Source: Sphingobacterium prati
Lineage (GTDB): Bacteria; Bacteroidota; Bacteroidia; Sphingobacteriales; Sphingobacteriaceae
Direction of reading: 5' to 3'
NCBI RefSeq assembly: GCF_013167215.1
Contig: NZ_JABJWY010000034.1
Location: 806,001-870,000, forward strand
DNA: 64,000 bases
Positions 1-8,015 of this stretch are shown here, in pieces. Within the stretch, counting starts at the first letter, position 1. Each line of letters opens with the position of its first letter. The notes under the pieces were generated by a model that saw nothing but the letters and a program-made list of their open reading frames with translations, had not been told where the DNA came from and searched no databases. A program made the translations under genes and the position numbers.

Positions 1-1480
1 CCGCAGGAAGATAATCCACGATATCAGAGGGCAATAAAGAATAAACGCCGATCGCCTGCACGGCAATATCCGCAGCCCGACCATGCAAATAGACTCCCAT
101 CAGCAAGGCTTCTTGCGAAGGATATCCCTGCCCTAGCAAAGCTGTCAATATTCCCGTCAAAATATCCCCGCTTCCCCCCGTAGCCATTCCTACATTGCCC
201 GTACTGTTGAAATAGATTGCTCCATCGGGTGTAACCATAGCGCTGTTGGCACCTTTTATCAAAACGTATAAGTTGTATTCCGACGCAAAGGCCTTCACCT
301 TCTCTAACTTTTCAAAATCGTTCTGCCAAGTTCCCAATAGCCTGCTTAGCTCTTTGGGATGCGGGGTTAATATACTCCCTTTTGGGACAAATTGCCATAA
401 TTTGGGCTCCTGCGCCAATATATTCAGCGCATCAGCATCTAATACCAAAGGAATATCAATCCCACGCAAGATAAATACCTTGAATGCATCAATTGTAACT
501 TGCGCTGTCCCCATGCCGATCCCGATACCGATAGACTGAAAGCTGCGATTATCTGGAAATTGGCTAATCAAATCTTCCTCGGGATCGCTCAATACCATCG
601 CTTCTGGCACAGCTGTCTGAATACTTGTATAACCGCAGGCGGGAATATAAGTGGTAGCCAAACCGCAGCCTGCACGTAAAGTTGCCTTTAGTGCCAATTG
701 CACAGCCCCCATCTTTCCCCGGCTCCCACCAATAATCAGGCTATGTCCAAAGGTTCCTTTATGGTCAAATTTTTTTCGTTTCCGATAGAAGGTCTTTAAA
801 AAAGTGAAATCAACGTAGTGAAAGGCTGCGTCAACCTGATCTATGGAGGATTTGCTCAGTCCAATATCCAAAACCTTGAATGCTTTAGCCCACACGCTAT
901 TCTCGGGCATTAATAAGCCTAATTTAGGAGACTGGAATGTATACAGCATATCCGCTTCGATCACTGGCGCATCCGGCGCTGTGGTCGCATCAGTTAATAA
1001 ACCTGACGGCATATCAATGGCATAAATAAGCCCTGCACAATGGTTAATGCTTGTAATAAGGTTGCGCCAATTGTCATCCAATGGGTGCTTCAGCCCATAG
1101 CCAAATAAGCAGTCCAGCACAATTACCCCAGCAGGGATATGAATCGTGCTTGCAGGCGTGATTTTCTGTATAACATGGGTAGGCAAGCGGTTTTGGTTCG
1201 CTAAATTATCTGCTGAATAATCCATTGCATCGATCAAGTATACACTGACTTGAGCCTGTTGTTGATCCAAAAGCCTGGCCAGCACCAATCCATCACCACC
1301 GTTATTACCTTTACCGCAAAAAATATAAAAAGTATGTTGCGCCAACTGAGGGTATAGCTGCTTTATTTCCCTAAAAACAGTAGTTGCTGCCCGTTCCATC
1401 AACTCGAGGCTGCTGATCCCCTGATCTTTCATGGTCTGTTGATCTACCAAACCCATTTGGGTGGCCGAAAGTATCTTCAT
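1..1480 (-). CDS. nnr: Bifunctional NAD(P)H-hydrate repair enzyme Nnr, C-terminus cut by window edge
   Basis: Repairs hydrated NAD(P)H: the N-terminal YjeF_N-type domain epimerises R/S-NAD(P)HX and the C-terminal carbohydrate-kinase-like domain dehydrates the S form in an ADP/ATP-dependent way. Reading the minus strand from the ATG at 1480 gives MKILSATQMGLVDQQ, then FCGKGNNGGDGLVLARLL (the epimerase nucleotide-binding loop), an ASP-rich middle, and in the second half LTPHPKELSRLLG and NSTGNVGMATGGSGDILTG, the dehydratase signature. About 493 codons are open to the left edge with no stop, so only a short C-terminal tail is missing. The small plus-strand ORFs inside it are shadows. It lies 101 nt downstream of the large synthase gene on the same strand and could be co-transcribed. 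The family call is firm from the two signatures. Confidence 0.93.
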   Translation of the reverse strand, partial: MKILSATQMGLVDQQTMKDQGISSLELMERAATTVFREIKQLYPQLAQHTFYIFCGKGNNGGDGLVLARLLDQQQAQVSVYLIDAMDYSADNLANQNRLPTHVIQKITPASTIHIPAGVIVLDCLFGYGLKHPLDDNWRNLITSINHCAGLIYAIDMPSGLLTDATTAPDAPVIEADMLYTFQSPKLGLLMPENSVWAKAFKVLDIGLSKSSIDQVDAAFHYVDFTFLKTFYRKRKKFDHKGTFGHSLIIGGSRGKMGAVQLALKATLRAGCGLATTYIPACGYTSIQTAVPEAMVLSDPEEDLISQFPDNRSFQSIGIGIGMGTAQVTIDAFKVFILRGIDIPLVLDADALNILAQEPKLWQFVPKGSILTPHPKELSRLLGTWQNDFEKLEKVKAFASEYNLYVLIKGANSAMVTPDGAIYFNSTGNVGMATGGSGDILTGILTALLGQGYPSQEALLMGVYLHGRAADIAVQAIGVYSLLPSDIVDYLPA

Positions 1481-1581
1481 GTTTGCTTTATTTGCATTGA
1501 GGCATCTGTTTTCGAATTCTTCTGCAAACAAATGCCTTTTCTAATTTACTTAGAAAATAGCGCACAAGCAAGATCGGAACA

Positions 1582-4500
1582 CTATTCGCTCATAGTCAAT
1601 TCCTTCACACCACCAGTACGTTTCAACGTGCCCCAGGTACTTAATTCACCTTTAATGGCTTTTCTAACCGATTTCAACAGCACAAAATACATCAGTTGAC
1701 GCCAGAAAAAACGTTGTGGAAACAGGTAAATCAAATTTTTAATTTTCTCACCTTCCATCCGAAAAGCGATGCCAGCAAAGAAAATATCCACAAATACAAA
1801 GAGAAAGTAATAAAACATGACCTGACCAAAACCGTTGTGCAGTGAGAATAATCCCGCGATACCGGTCCAGCTGATACCATTCACTTCACTCAAAGAAAAC
1901 AGACCGCCAACAAGGGAAAATAACATAAATAGATCTGCCAGCGGTGCGAACAAAGGCAGGATGATCTGAAAAACTAAAATATTAGGCATACCTACCATTC
2001 CAAAATAGCCGTATTTGGGATTTAATAATGTGTTCTTATTTTTCCAGAAACTTTGCAGCACACCGAAACTCCAGCGAAAGCGTTGTTTGAAAAGCATTTT
2101 TACGGAATCTGGTGCTTCAGTAAAGGCAATAGCCTCTGTAGAGTTGCGTACCGTATAACCTGCTTTCAGTATACGCATGGTCAAATCACAGTCTTCTGCC
2201 AATGTATCTGTTGTAAAGCCACCAACTTCTATAATAACGCAGCGCCTGAAAGCACCAATTGCGCCGGGAACGACAGCAATCATATTAAGCAGGTCAAAAG
2301 CCCGTCGATCCATATTTTGGGAAGTGATGTATTCAATAGATTGCCACTGCGTCAGCATATTATGCACATTTCCCACTTTCACGCTGCCAGCAACGGCTGC
2401 AATCTGATCACTATGAAAATACTTCATCAGCATCCGCAGTGCGTTGGTCTTTAGCTGTGTATCCGCATCTATACAGAGTACAAATGCAGCTTTAGATTGT
2501 TGAATACCATAGTTCAATGCCGATGCTTTTCCACCATTTGGTTTCGTAAACAACCTTACTTTTGGATGATCACCGTATACCTGGCTTACAATTTCGAAGG
2601 TTTTATCTTTTGATCCATCATCAACAAAAATTAACTCATAAGCCGGATAATCGAGATGAAGCAGGCTTTTGATCGTCGCCAAAACGGTTACTTCTTCGTT
2701 ATAAGCAGGTATAATAATACTGACCTTGTCCTGTGGGTCAGCAATTAATTTGGATTGCTCCTTCTTATTTTTCTTTTTTTGCCGTATTGCCAAATAGGCA
2801 ATCATCACCGTCCGAAGGATTGCCAATACAATGGCTATTGAAAAAATCAAGTTAAGGAAGATATTACCGTAGAACAACGTTCCAAGAAAAAGGCGATTGA
2901 ATGAGCCACTGAAACCCGAATCCGAAGCATTTTGCACAGGTGGCATCAGCTCGTCCCGCTTCTTGCTCATCAAGTCCCCTATTGTCGCAAATTTATACCC
3001 ATTTTCCTTAAAATAATGGATAATGTGGGGCAATGCCGCTATGGTCGCTTCTCTGTTGCCTCCAGCATCATGTAACAAGATAATATTACCATTATTCCGT
3101 TGTTTTATAACTTCCGTATAAATTTCATCCGCAGTACGTCCTGGGACCCAGTCATTCGGATCAATGTATTCACCGACATTAATGTAGTTTTCCTTTCGGC
3201 TCTGGGCGACGGGAAGAATCTCGGCTACAGTCTGCGGTTCAGCATCTGCATTAAACGGTGCACGGAAAAGAATAGTACTATGCCCAGTGATACATTCTAT
3301 GATCTTTCTCGTTGCATTTAGCTCAAATTTCACCCTGTTGGGACCAATCGCCGACATATCTGGATGGAAAAAAGTATGGTTACCAAGTTCATGCCCTTGC
3401 TGGTATTCTTTTCGGACCAGATCCATATTCTTTTCGGCCATTACCCCAACGAGAAAAAACGCGGCCGGAACATGCTCTCTTTTTAAAATATCCAACACCT
3501 CGGGTGTATATGTTGGATCTGGACCATCATCAAAAGTCAGCACAACAGTTTTATCCTTTTCACCGAAGCGCTTGATGACATAATTGCTCGGAATTTGGAC
3601 ATACCGCTGATTTTGAATTAAGCCGGTAATGGAATCATATACAAATTTGACCATGCCGGGTTCAGGACTATTAACCAAATCAAGAATCTCGCCATCACCA
3701 ATATATTGTATCCCACCGACATTAATTTTACTGATCTTCTTAAAATTAAAAGGCTCTTTTGCCAAATCATCGTGATCCAATGACTTGGAGATAAAAGACC
3801 ATAAACGGGCATCCTCACTTCCCAATCGCCAGAGCGCTATACCCGCCAACCCCCAATCGTCAGCTTTACGAATCAGGTTGAAGTAGGTCGCCGCATCGGT
3901 GAAATAGACATCGTGCCGCATACCAGTTCCATCCTGATAACTAAAATTGAGGTTAGCAGACGCTGGGTCAAAGTGAATATTTGCGTTGTAATTATGAGCC
4001 AGAATAACAGCATTATCATAGGTCAGGGTCTGGCCTACTTTCCCAACAGGCCAGTCATACCCATAACAGGCCAATGCCAAAATCACCTTGTCAGCATCCA
4101 CTTTACTGCATAATATATCTAGATTCTCTTCTACCCAGGTCTGATGGGAAATTACGCCAGCATTACTTTCAACTGAATGCTGATCATAGGCCATCAAAAT
4201 GATATAATCATTATATTTTTGTAATGAAACGGGATCGTAATCATCATTTTCCGGCGAGATATCTTGTGAAACAAGTAAACCTTCGGCATGGAAAACTTGA
4301 TAGATCCGCGCCATAAAATCATTTAGAGGCTTACGGTCATTCAATTGAAGATTTTCAAAGTCAATATTGATTCCTGAAAAACCATTACGCTTTATTTTGA
4401 TCAGGATATCATCAATAAAACGTTGTTGCCTTACCGGATCCCCAAGTATTGTTCGCACCGTCTGCCCATCAAAATCATTGCCACTGAAATTGGAAATCTG

Positions 4501-5004
4501 GGCAATAGCTTTGCGCTTATATTGATGAATGACATTCAAGGCAGCGGTATCTGCTTTATCCACAATTGTATCTTGGCCGGGCACTGTAAAAAAAGATTCC
4601 ATTGCAACCATATCCAAGTGGCCAATGTTACGCCTTAAGTCGGACAGGGATTGCTGACGAACCTCATTGGACCAAGAACTGACATAAAACCCCATGTTAA
4701 TCCTATTTTTATTGCCCAGGTGCTTTGAGTGTTTTAGCTCTCGATCCCGTTTGATCTTTTGAAGTTCTGATTTGGCAACAGCAAATTCTTTGAACTGTCT
4801 GGATTTTTTAAGCATAGCAGTAGACCTTGCTGTCAATGGCGCATTTGTATTAATGGTTGGAAATGGAGGTATCTGAATCTTGCCCAGGGTATAGAGAACG
4901 CATACAATGGCTATGACCATTGAAATGATCATAGCCCTGCTCATCCATGAGAAAGCGTACCAACGCTTTTTGCTCGAAGTCTGAAAAATCTGTTTTTCTG
5001 ACAT
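1582..5004 (-). CDS. Membrane GH18 + polysaccharide deacetylase + GT2 polysaccharide synthase fusion
   Basis: One 1140-residue chain carries three carbohydrate enzymes. Residues 1-45: short cytoplasmic tail and one membrane segment (about 20-42). About 100-420: GH18 domain with GINIDFE, putative acid E217 and D215. About 480-680: NodB/CE4 deacetylase with TFDDGP (metal D492/D493), HTFFH (H543/H547), FRAPFN and a late LLHD. About 700-740: second membrane segment. About 755-1000: processive GT2 domain with AYNEE, D846xD848, an EDCD acid and QRFRW (Q974-W978). Then several C-terminal membrane segments. All key residues are present. Known analogy: in PNAG systems the synthase (PgaC/IcaA) and deacetylase-hydrolase (PgaB) are separate proteins; here they are joined. 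I infer a beta-linked amino-sugar polymer made at the inner membrane and trimmed and deacetylated outside. Substrate unknown. Confidence 0.88.
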   Translation of the reverse strand: MSEKQIFQTSSKKRWYAFSWMSRAMIISMVIAIVCVLYTLGKIQIPPFPTINTNAPLTARSTAMLKKSRQFKEFAVAKSELQKIKRDRELKHSKHLGNKNRINMGFYVSSWSNEVRQQSLSDLRRNIGHLDMVAMESFFTVPGQDTIVDKADTAALNVIHQYKRKAIAQISNFSGNDFDGQTVRTILGDPVRQQRFIDDILIKIKRNGFSGINIDFENLQLNDRKPLNDFMARIYQVFHAEGLLVSQDISPENDDYDPVSLQKYNDYIILMAYDQHSVESNAGVISHQTWVEENLDILCSKVDADKVILALACYGYDWPVGKVGQTLTYDNAVILAHNYNANIHFDPASANLNFSYQDGTGMRHDVYFTDAATYFNLIRKADDWGLAGIALWRLGSEDARLWSFISKSLDHDDLAKEPFNFKKISKINVGGIQYIGDGEILDLVNSPEPGMVKFVYDSITGLIQNQRYVQIPSNYVIKRFGEKDKTVVLTFDDGPDPTYTPEVLDILKREHVPAAFFLVGVMAEKNMDLVRKEYQQGHELGNHTFFHPDMSAIGPNRVKFELNATRKIIECITGHSTILFRAPFNADAEPQTVAEILPVAQSRKENYINVGEYIDPNDWVPGRTADEIYTEVIKQRNNGNIILLHDAGGNREATIAALPHIIHYFKENGYKFATIGDLMSKKRDELMPPVQNASDSGFSGSFNRLFLGTLFYGNIFLNLIFSIAIVLAILRTVMIAYLAIRQKKKNKKEQSKLIADPQDKVSIIIPAYNEEVTVLATIKSLLHLDYPAYELIFVDDGSKDKTFEIVSQVYGDHPKVRLFTKPNGGKASALNYGIQQSKAAFVLCIDADTQLKTNALRMLMKYFHSDQIAAVAGSVKVGNVHNMLTQWQSIEYITSQNMDRRAFDLLNMIAVVPGAIGAFRRCVIIEVGGFTTDTLAEDCDLTMRILKAGYTVRNSTEAIAFTEAPDSVKMLFKQRFRWSFGVLQSFWKNKNTLLNPKYGYFGMVGMPNILVFQIILPLFAPLADLFMLFSLVGGLFSLSEVNGISWTGIAGLFSLHNGFGQVMFYYFLFVFVDIFFAGIAFRMEGEKIKNLIYLFPQRFFWRQLMYFVLLKSVRKAIKGELSTWGTLKRTGGVKELTMSE

Positions 5005-5165
5005 AAATTATTGCAATTAACTTTGGCTAAGCTACATCAGAAAATGATCCAAAAAGCTCCTAGACAGCTTAAAAAATTCTTAATTTTCAACGATTGATCA
5101 ACCTGAGTGCTCTATTGAATTTTATTATATTAGCAGAACGGACGACATTGACTAAAAAACACTAT

Positions 5166-5999
5166 ATGACAACGACATATTTATTACTATCCGCACTAAC
5201 CCTACTAACATTCATTGGCTGTGGGCAGCCAAATTCAGCTGTCTCTCAAGCAAAATCAAAGGGCCAGACGACAACTGAACATGCCGAGCAAATACCGTTA
5301 ATTAATCCGGGCGGAATGACCGTCAAAACAAGAATTTCGTTGCCTAAGGGTTTTGAAAGACTCCCTTATACCACAAAAGAATTTGGCAGTTTTCTGGAAA
5401 ATCTTCCGCTATACCCTATAGACCATGACGTTCGTTATTATAATGGAAAAATTAAGCCCAGAAACAATATCTACAATAGCGTTATCAAACTGGATATTGG
5501 TAAACGCGACCTACATCAATGCGCCGATGCCGTAATGCGCTTACGTGCCGACTACCTCTATCAGCAAAAAAGATATCAGAACATTAAGTTTAACTTCCTG
5601 TCGGATGGAAAACCGCGCAGCTATGGAAACTATGTCAAAGGAGACTATTCTTATGCAAAATACTGGAAATACATGGAGTATATCTTTGCCTATGCCAACA
5701 CAGCTTCTTTACATGATGAATTACCAAGTGTAAAAACAACAAAAGAGGTCAAAATCGGAGACACTTTCATACAGAAAGGCTCCCCCATTGGGCATGCCGT
5801 TATTATCGTTGATCTTGCAATAAATAAGGAAGGAAAAAAAATTGTGCTGCTTGCTCAAAGTTATATGCCAGCACAAGAAATCCAACTCTTGAACAATTGG
5901 AATAACCCAAAACTGAGTCCTTGGTACGATATTGACAAAGATGTGATCAATACCCCGGAATGGACTTTTTATGCCCGTAATCTGAAAACCTGGAAATAG
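5166..5999 (+). CDS. DUF4846 lipoprotein
   Basis: A 277-residue protein of the DUF4846 family, function unknown. I place the start at the ATG at 5166 because it puts a clean lipoprotein signal at the N-terminus (MTTTYLLLSALTLLTFIGC, lipid-anchored C19); an in-frame upstream ATG at 5094 would add 24 residues ahead of the signal. Family marks: PKGFERLP near the start, FGSFLENLPLYP, a YYNGKIKP segment, then DLHQCADAVMRLRADYLY and a C-terminal LAQSYMPAQEI-like block ending SPWY. It is divergent from the synthase fusion across a 161-nt gap and faces the periplasm or outer membrane. The family is recognised; no reaction is claimed. Confidence 0.8.
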   Translation: MTTTYLLLSALTLLTFIGCGQPNSAVSQAKSKGQTTTEHAEQIPLINPGGMTVKTRISLPKGFERLPYTTKEFGSFLENLPLYPIDHDVRYYNGKIKPRNNIYNSVIKLDIGKRDLHQCADAVMRLRADYLYQQKRYQNIKFNFLSDGKPRSYGNYVKGDYSYAKYWKYMEYIFAYANTASLHDELPSVKTTKEVKIGDTFIQKGSPIGHAVIIVDLAINKEGKKIVLLAQSYMPAQEIQLLNNWNNPKLSPWYDIDKDVINTPEWTFYARNLKTWK

Positions 6000-6085
6000 T
6001 TGTCTTATCCGGCAAATGCCGTTAGCCTGTTTTTGAGCAATTAGAATCCGGTACTTTTCTCTATACTAAGTATTAGGTTCCGTTT

Positions 6086-6135
6086 AAAATTTAATAAAAG
6101 ATATTTTTGTCTTTTATTAAATTTTCCTATTTTTG
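6086..6135 (+). promoter_or_regulatory. hmp promoter with 16-bp-arm inverted repeat operator
   Basis: A perfect inverted repeat has arms at 6086-6101 (AAAATTTAATAAAAGA) and 6110-6125, separated by 8 nt. A Bacteroidota-type promoter is interleaved with it: TTTG at 6106-6109 lies in the spacer and TATTTTTG (TAnnTTTG) at 6128-6135 just after the right arm, 18 nt apart. A repressor bound here would cover the -33 element. The core AAGATATTTTTGTCTT resembles the NsrR-type AAGATGYATTT half-site, and an Rrf2 regulator gene lies right after hmp, so nitric-oxide-responsive repression is the natural inference. Confidence 0.7.
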
Positions 6136-6258
6136 CTTTCGATAGTCATTTGCAAGTGTATCCTATCAGGGAGTTATAACAACCTCCAAAAGAGGTAAAA
6201 TCACATTTCAGTTTTTTTTAAAAAAATAAAAGACAAAAAGGTATTTAAATATTTTATT

Positions 6259-7461
6259 ATGATCACCGAAACACAGAAAGATCTAATCAAAGGAACCATA
6301 CCCCTTCTGAAGGAGCATGGTGTCGCGCTAACCAGTCATTTTTACAAACGCATGTTTACGCACAACCCTGAGCTTAAGCATATCTTCAATATGGGCAATC
6401 AGCAAAATGCGAAACAACAGACGGCCTTGGCTACGGCTGTATTGGCCTATGCAGAGCATATTGACAATCCCACGGTACTCTTATCAGCCGTCAAACACAT
6501 CGGACAAAAGCACAGTAGTCTCAACATCCGTCCCGAACACTATCAGATCGTGGGTAAGCACCTGTTGGCTTCTATCGGTGAAGTGCTGGCTGATGCGGCT
6601 ACAGAAGAACTTATAGAGGCATGGAAAGTAGCCTACTTTCAATTAGCTGACCTGATGATTGGCATCGAAAAAGAGATGTATGATGAAATGATCCAAAATG
6701 AGGGGGGATGGACAGGCTGGAAGCCGTTTAATGTTGTTAAAATCGTTTCAGAGACCTCAGAAATACAATCGATTTACCTGGCACCGACCGACGGTGGCAA
6801 AGTTCCCGCACATAGCGCCGGCCAGTATGTAAGCGTGCGTGTATACTTACCCGAACTTCAACTTTATCAACCGCGACAATATAGTTTGTCCGATGCCAGC
6901 AATGGTAAATACCTTCGCATCTCTGTTAAAAAAGAAACTCCTTCCGGAAAACCCGAAGGACTGGTCAGCAACTACCTACACCAGTACTTTCAGGTAGGAA
7001 AGCAGCTGGAATTGACAGCACCAACCGGTTCTTTTAACCTAATGGAGAATGAACATCCACATGTGTTTATCAGCGGTGGAGTCGGGCAGACTCCATTGAT
7101 AGCGATGCTCGAACAACTGGTCAATGCTAAGGGACGAAATACAGTCACCTGGATCCATGGCTGTAGAAGCAGCGATTTACATGCGTTTAAAGAAAGGCTT
7201 AGGACACTGGAAGCACAACACGAGCATATCAGCTGCTTCTCCTTCTATGATGAGCTCCAAGAGAGCGATAACAGCAATTTAAAGGGTTGGGTAGACCTCA
7301 CTAAAATAGATCCGGATCATCTGCCGCAAAAAGCCAACTATTACTTATGTGGCCCTTCAGGTTTCATAGCGAAGCATTTTCAGTATTTAACTGGCCGGGG
7401 TATCGGAGCCGAGAATATTCATTTTGAAGAATTTGGTCCTGCTTCACTACAGCTCGGTTAA
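6259..7461 (+). CDS. hmp: Flavohemoglobin, nitric oxide dioxygenase
   Basis: Converts nitric oxide and O2 to nitrate using NAD(P)H, FAD and heme in the cytoplasm. The 400-residue length is typical. Globin domain (about 1-140): distal Y29 and Q53, proximal H85 in QKHSSL, followed by PEHYQIVGKHLL. FAD domain (about 150-260): PRQYSLSDAS. NAD domain (about 265-400): GGVGQTPLIAML and YLCGPSGF. An untranslated leader of about 115 nt separates the promoter from the ATG and contains a small ACCTC/GAGGT hairpin (6182-6196). An AT palindrome TATTTAAATA (6242-6251) sits just before the start and may be a second weak operator. An Rrf2 regulator follows after a terminator. Confidence 0.96.
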   Translation: MITETQKDLIKGTIPLLKEHGVALTSHFYKRMFTHNPELKHIFNMGNQQNAKQQTALATAVLAYAEHIDNPTVLLSAVKHIGQKHSSLNIRPEHYQIVGKHLLASIGEVLADAATEELIEAWKVAYFQLADLMIGIEKEMYDEMIQNEGGWTGWKPFNVVKIVSETSEIQSIYLAPTDGGKVPAHSAGQYVSVRVYLPELQLYQPRQYSLSDASNGKYLRISVKKETPSGKPEGLVSNYLHQYFQVGKQLELTAPTGSFNLMENEHPHVFISGGVGQTPLIAMLEQLVNAKGRNTVTWIHGCRSSDLHAFKERLRTLEAQHEHISCFSFYDELQESDNSNLKGWVDLTKIDPDHLPQKANYYLCGPSGFIAKHFQYLTGRGIGAENIHFEEFGPASLQLG

Positions 7462-7481
7462 GTGGATAGTTATGGCCATCC

Positions 7482-7511
7482 GTAAATTTTCCATGAATTG
7501 CGGATGGCTAT
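7482..7511 (+). terminator. Hairpin after hmp
   Basis: ATGGCCATCCG at 7482-7492 pairs with CGGATGGCTAT at 7501-7511 (11 bp with one G-U), loop of 8 nt. The downstream T-richness is modest. It overlaps the promoter of the next gene. Confidence 0.5.
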
Positions 7512-7521
7512 TCTTGATTTT

Positions 7522-7529
7522 GTACCTTT
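7522..7529 (+). promoter_or_regulatory. -7 element of the rrf2-type gene
   Basis: TACCTTTG fits TAnnTTTG, with TTG at 7498-7500, 21 nt upstream. Transcription would begin about 7536, after the ATG at 7530 and before the ATG at 7551, which decides the start of the next gene. Confidence 0.5.
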
Positions 7530-7550
7530 GTGGAAAAGCAAGGACAGATT

Positions 7551-8015
7551 ATGGGTATTTTTTCCAAAACATGTGAATACGGTCTCCGGGCAGTTTTTTT
7601 TATCGCACAGCGTTCGCAAGAAAACAAACGCGTCGGTATCAAAGAAATTGCCGAAAATATCCATTCCCCTGAAGCATTCCTTGGGAAAATCTTGCAGAAT
7701 TTAAGCCGCGCAGGCATTATTCGTTCCATGAAAGGCCCTGGTGGCGGATTTTATCTAGATACTTCAGATATGTCAACCCCGTTGTCCGATGTAGTCAAAG
7801 CAATTGATGGAGAGAACCTCTTTGTTGGCTGTGGGATGGGCCTGGAGTTCTGTTCAGAGCAGTATCCCTGTCCGTTACATCATGAATTTAAAAGCATTCG
7901 CAATAACCTCTCCGAGATGCTTCAAAAAACAACGGTCGGTCAATTCAACGACGACCTCATTAAAGGAAAAATTCTGCTGACAAAATCCAAAATCGCCCCC
8001 AATAAACATCGCTAA
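7551..8015 (+). CDS. Rrf2-family Fe-S transcription regulator
   Basis: A 154-residue winged-helix regulator. From the ATG at 7551 it begins MGIFSKTCEYGLRAV, the usual Rrf2 opening; the ATG at 7530 would add seven atypical residues and probably lies upstream of the transcription start. The DNA-binding helix region is IKEIAENIHSPEAFLGKILQ and the wing SMKGPGGGFYL. Three cysteines, C94, C101 and C107 (CX6CX5C), sit where NsrR and IscR bind their cluster (E. coli NsrR spacing is CX4CX5C, IscR CX5CX5C). Its place after hmp suggests an NsrR-like nitric oxide sensor acting on the palindrome upstream of hmp; iron-sulfur or redox sensing is the alternative. Confidence 0.85.
   Translation: MGIFSKTCEYGLRAVFFIAQRSQENKRVGIKEIAENIHSPEAFLGKILQNLSRAGIIRSMKGPGGGFYLDTSDMSTPLSDVVKAIDGENLFVGCGMGLEFCSEQYPCPLHHEFKSIRNNLSEMLQKTTVGQFNDDLIKGKILLTKSKIAPNKHR

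Noticed and set aside
246..1025. Plus-strand ORFs of 60-97 codons
   Set aside because: They lie antisense inside the nnr frame, which has clear domain signatures.
7530..7550. Upstream ATG for the Rrf2 gene
   Set aside because: It lies at or before the predicted transcription start and adds residues not typical of the family; ATG at 7551 fits.
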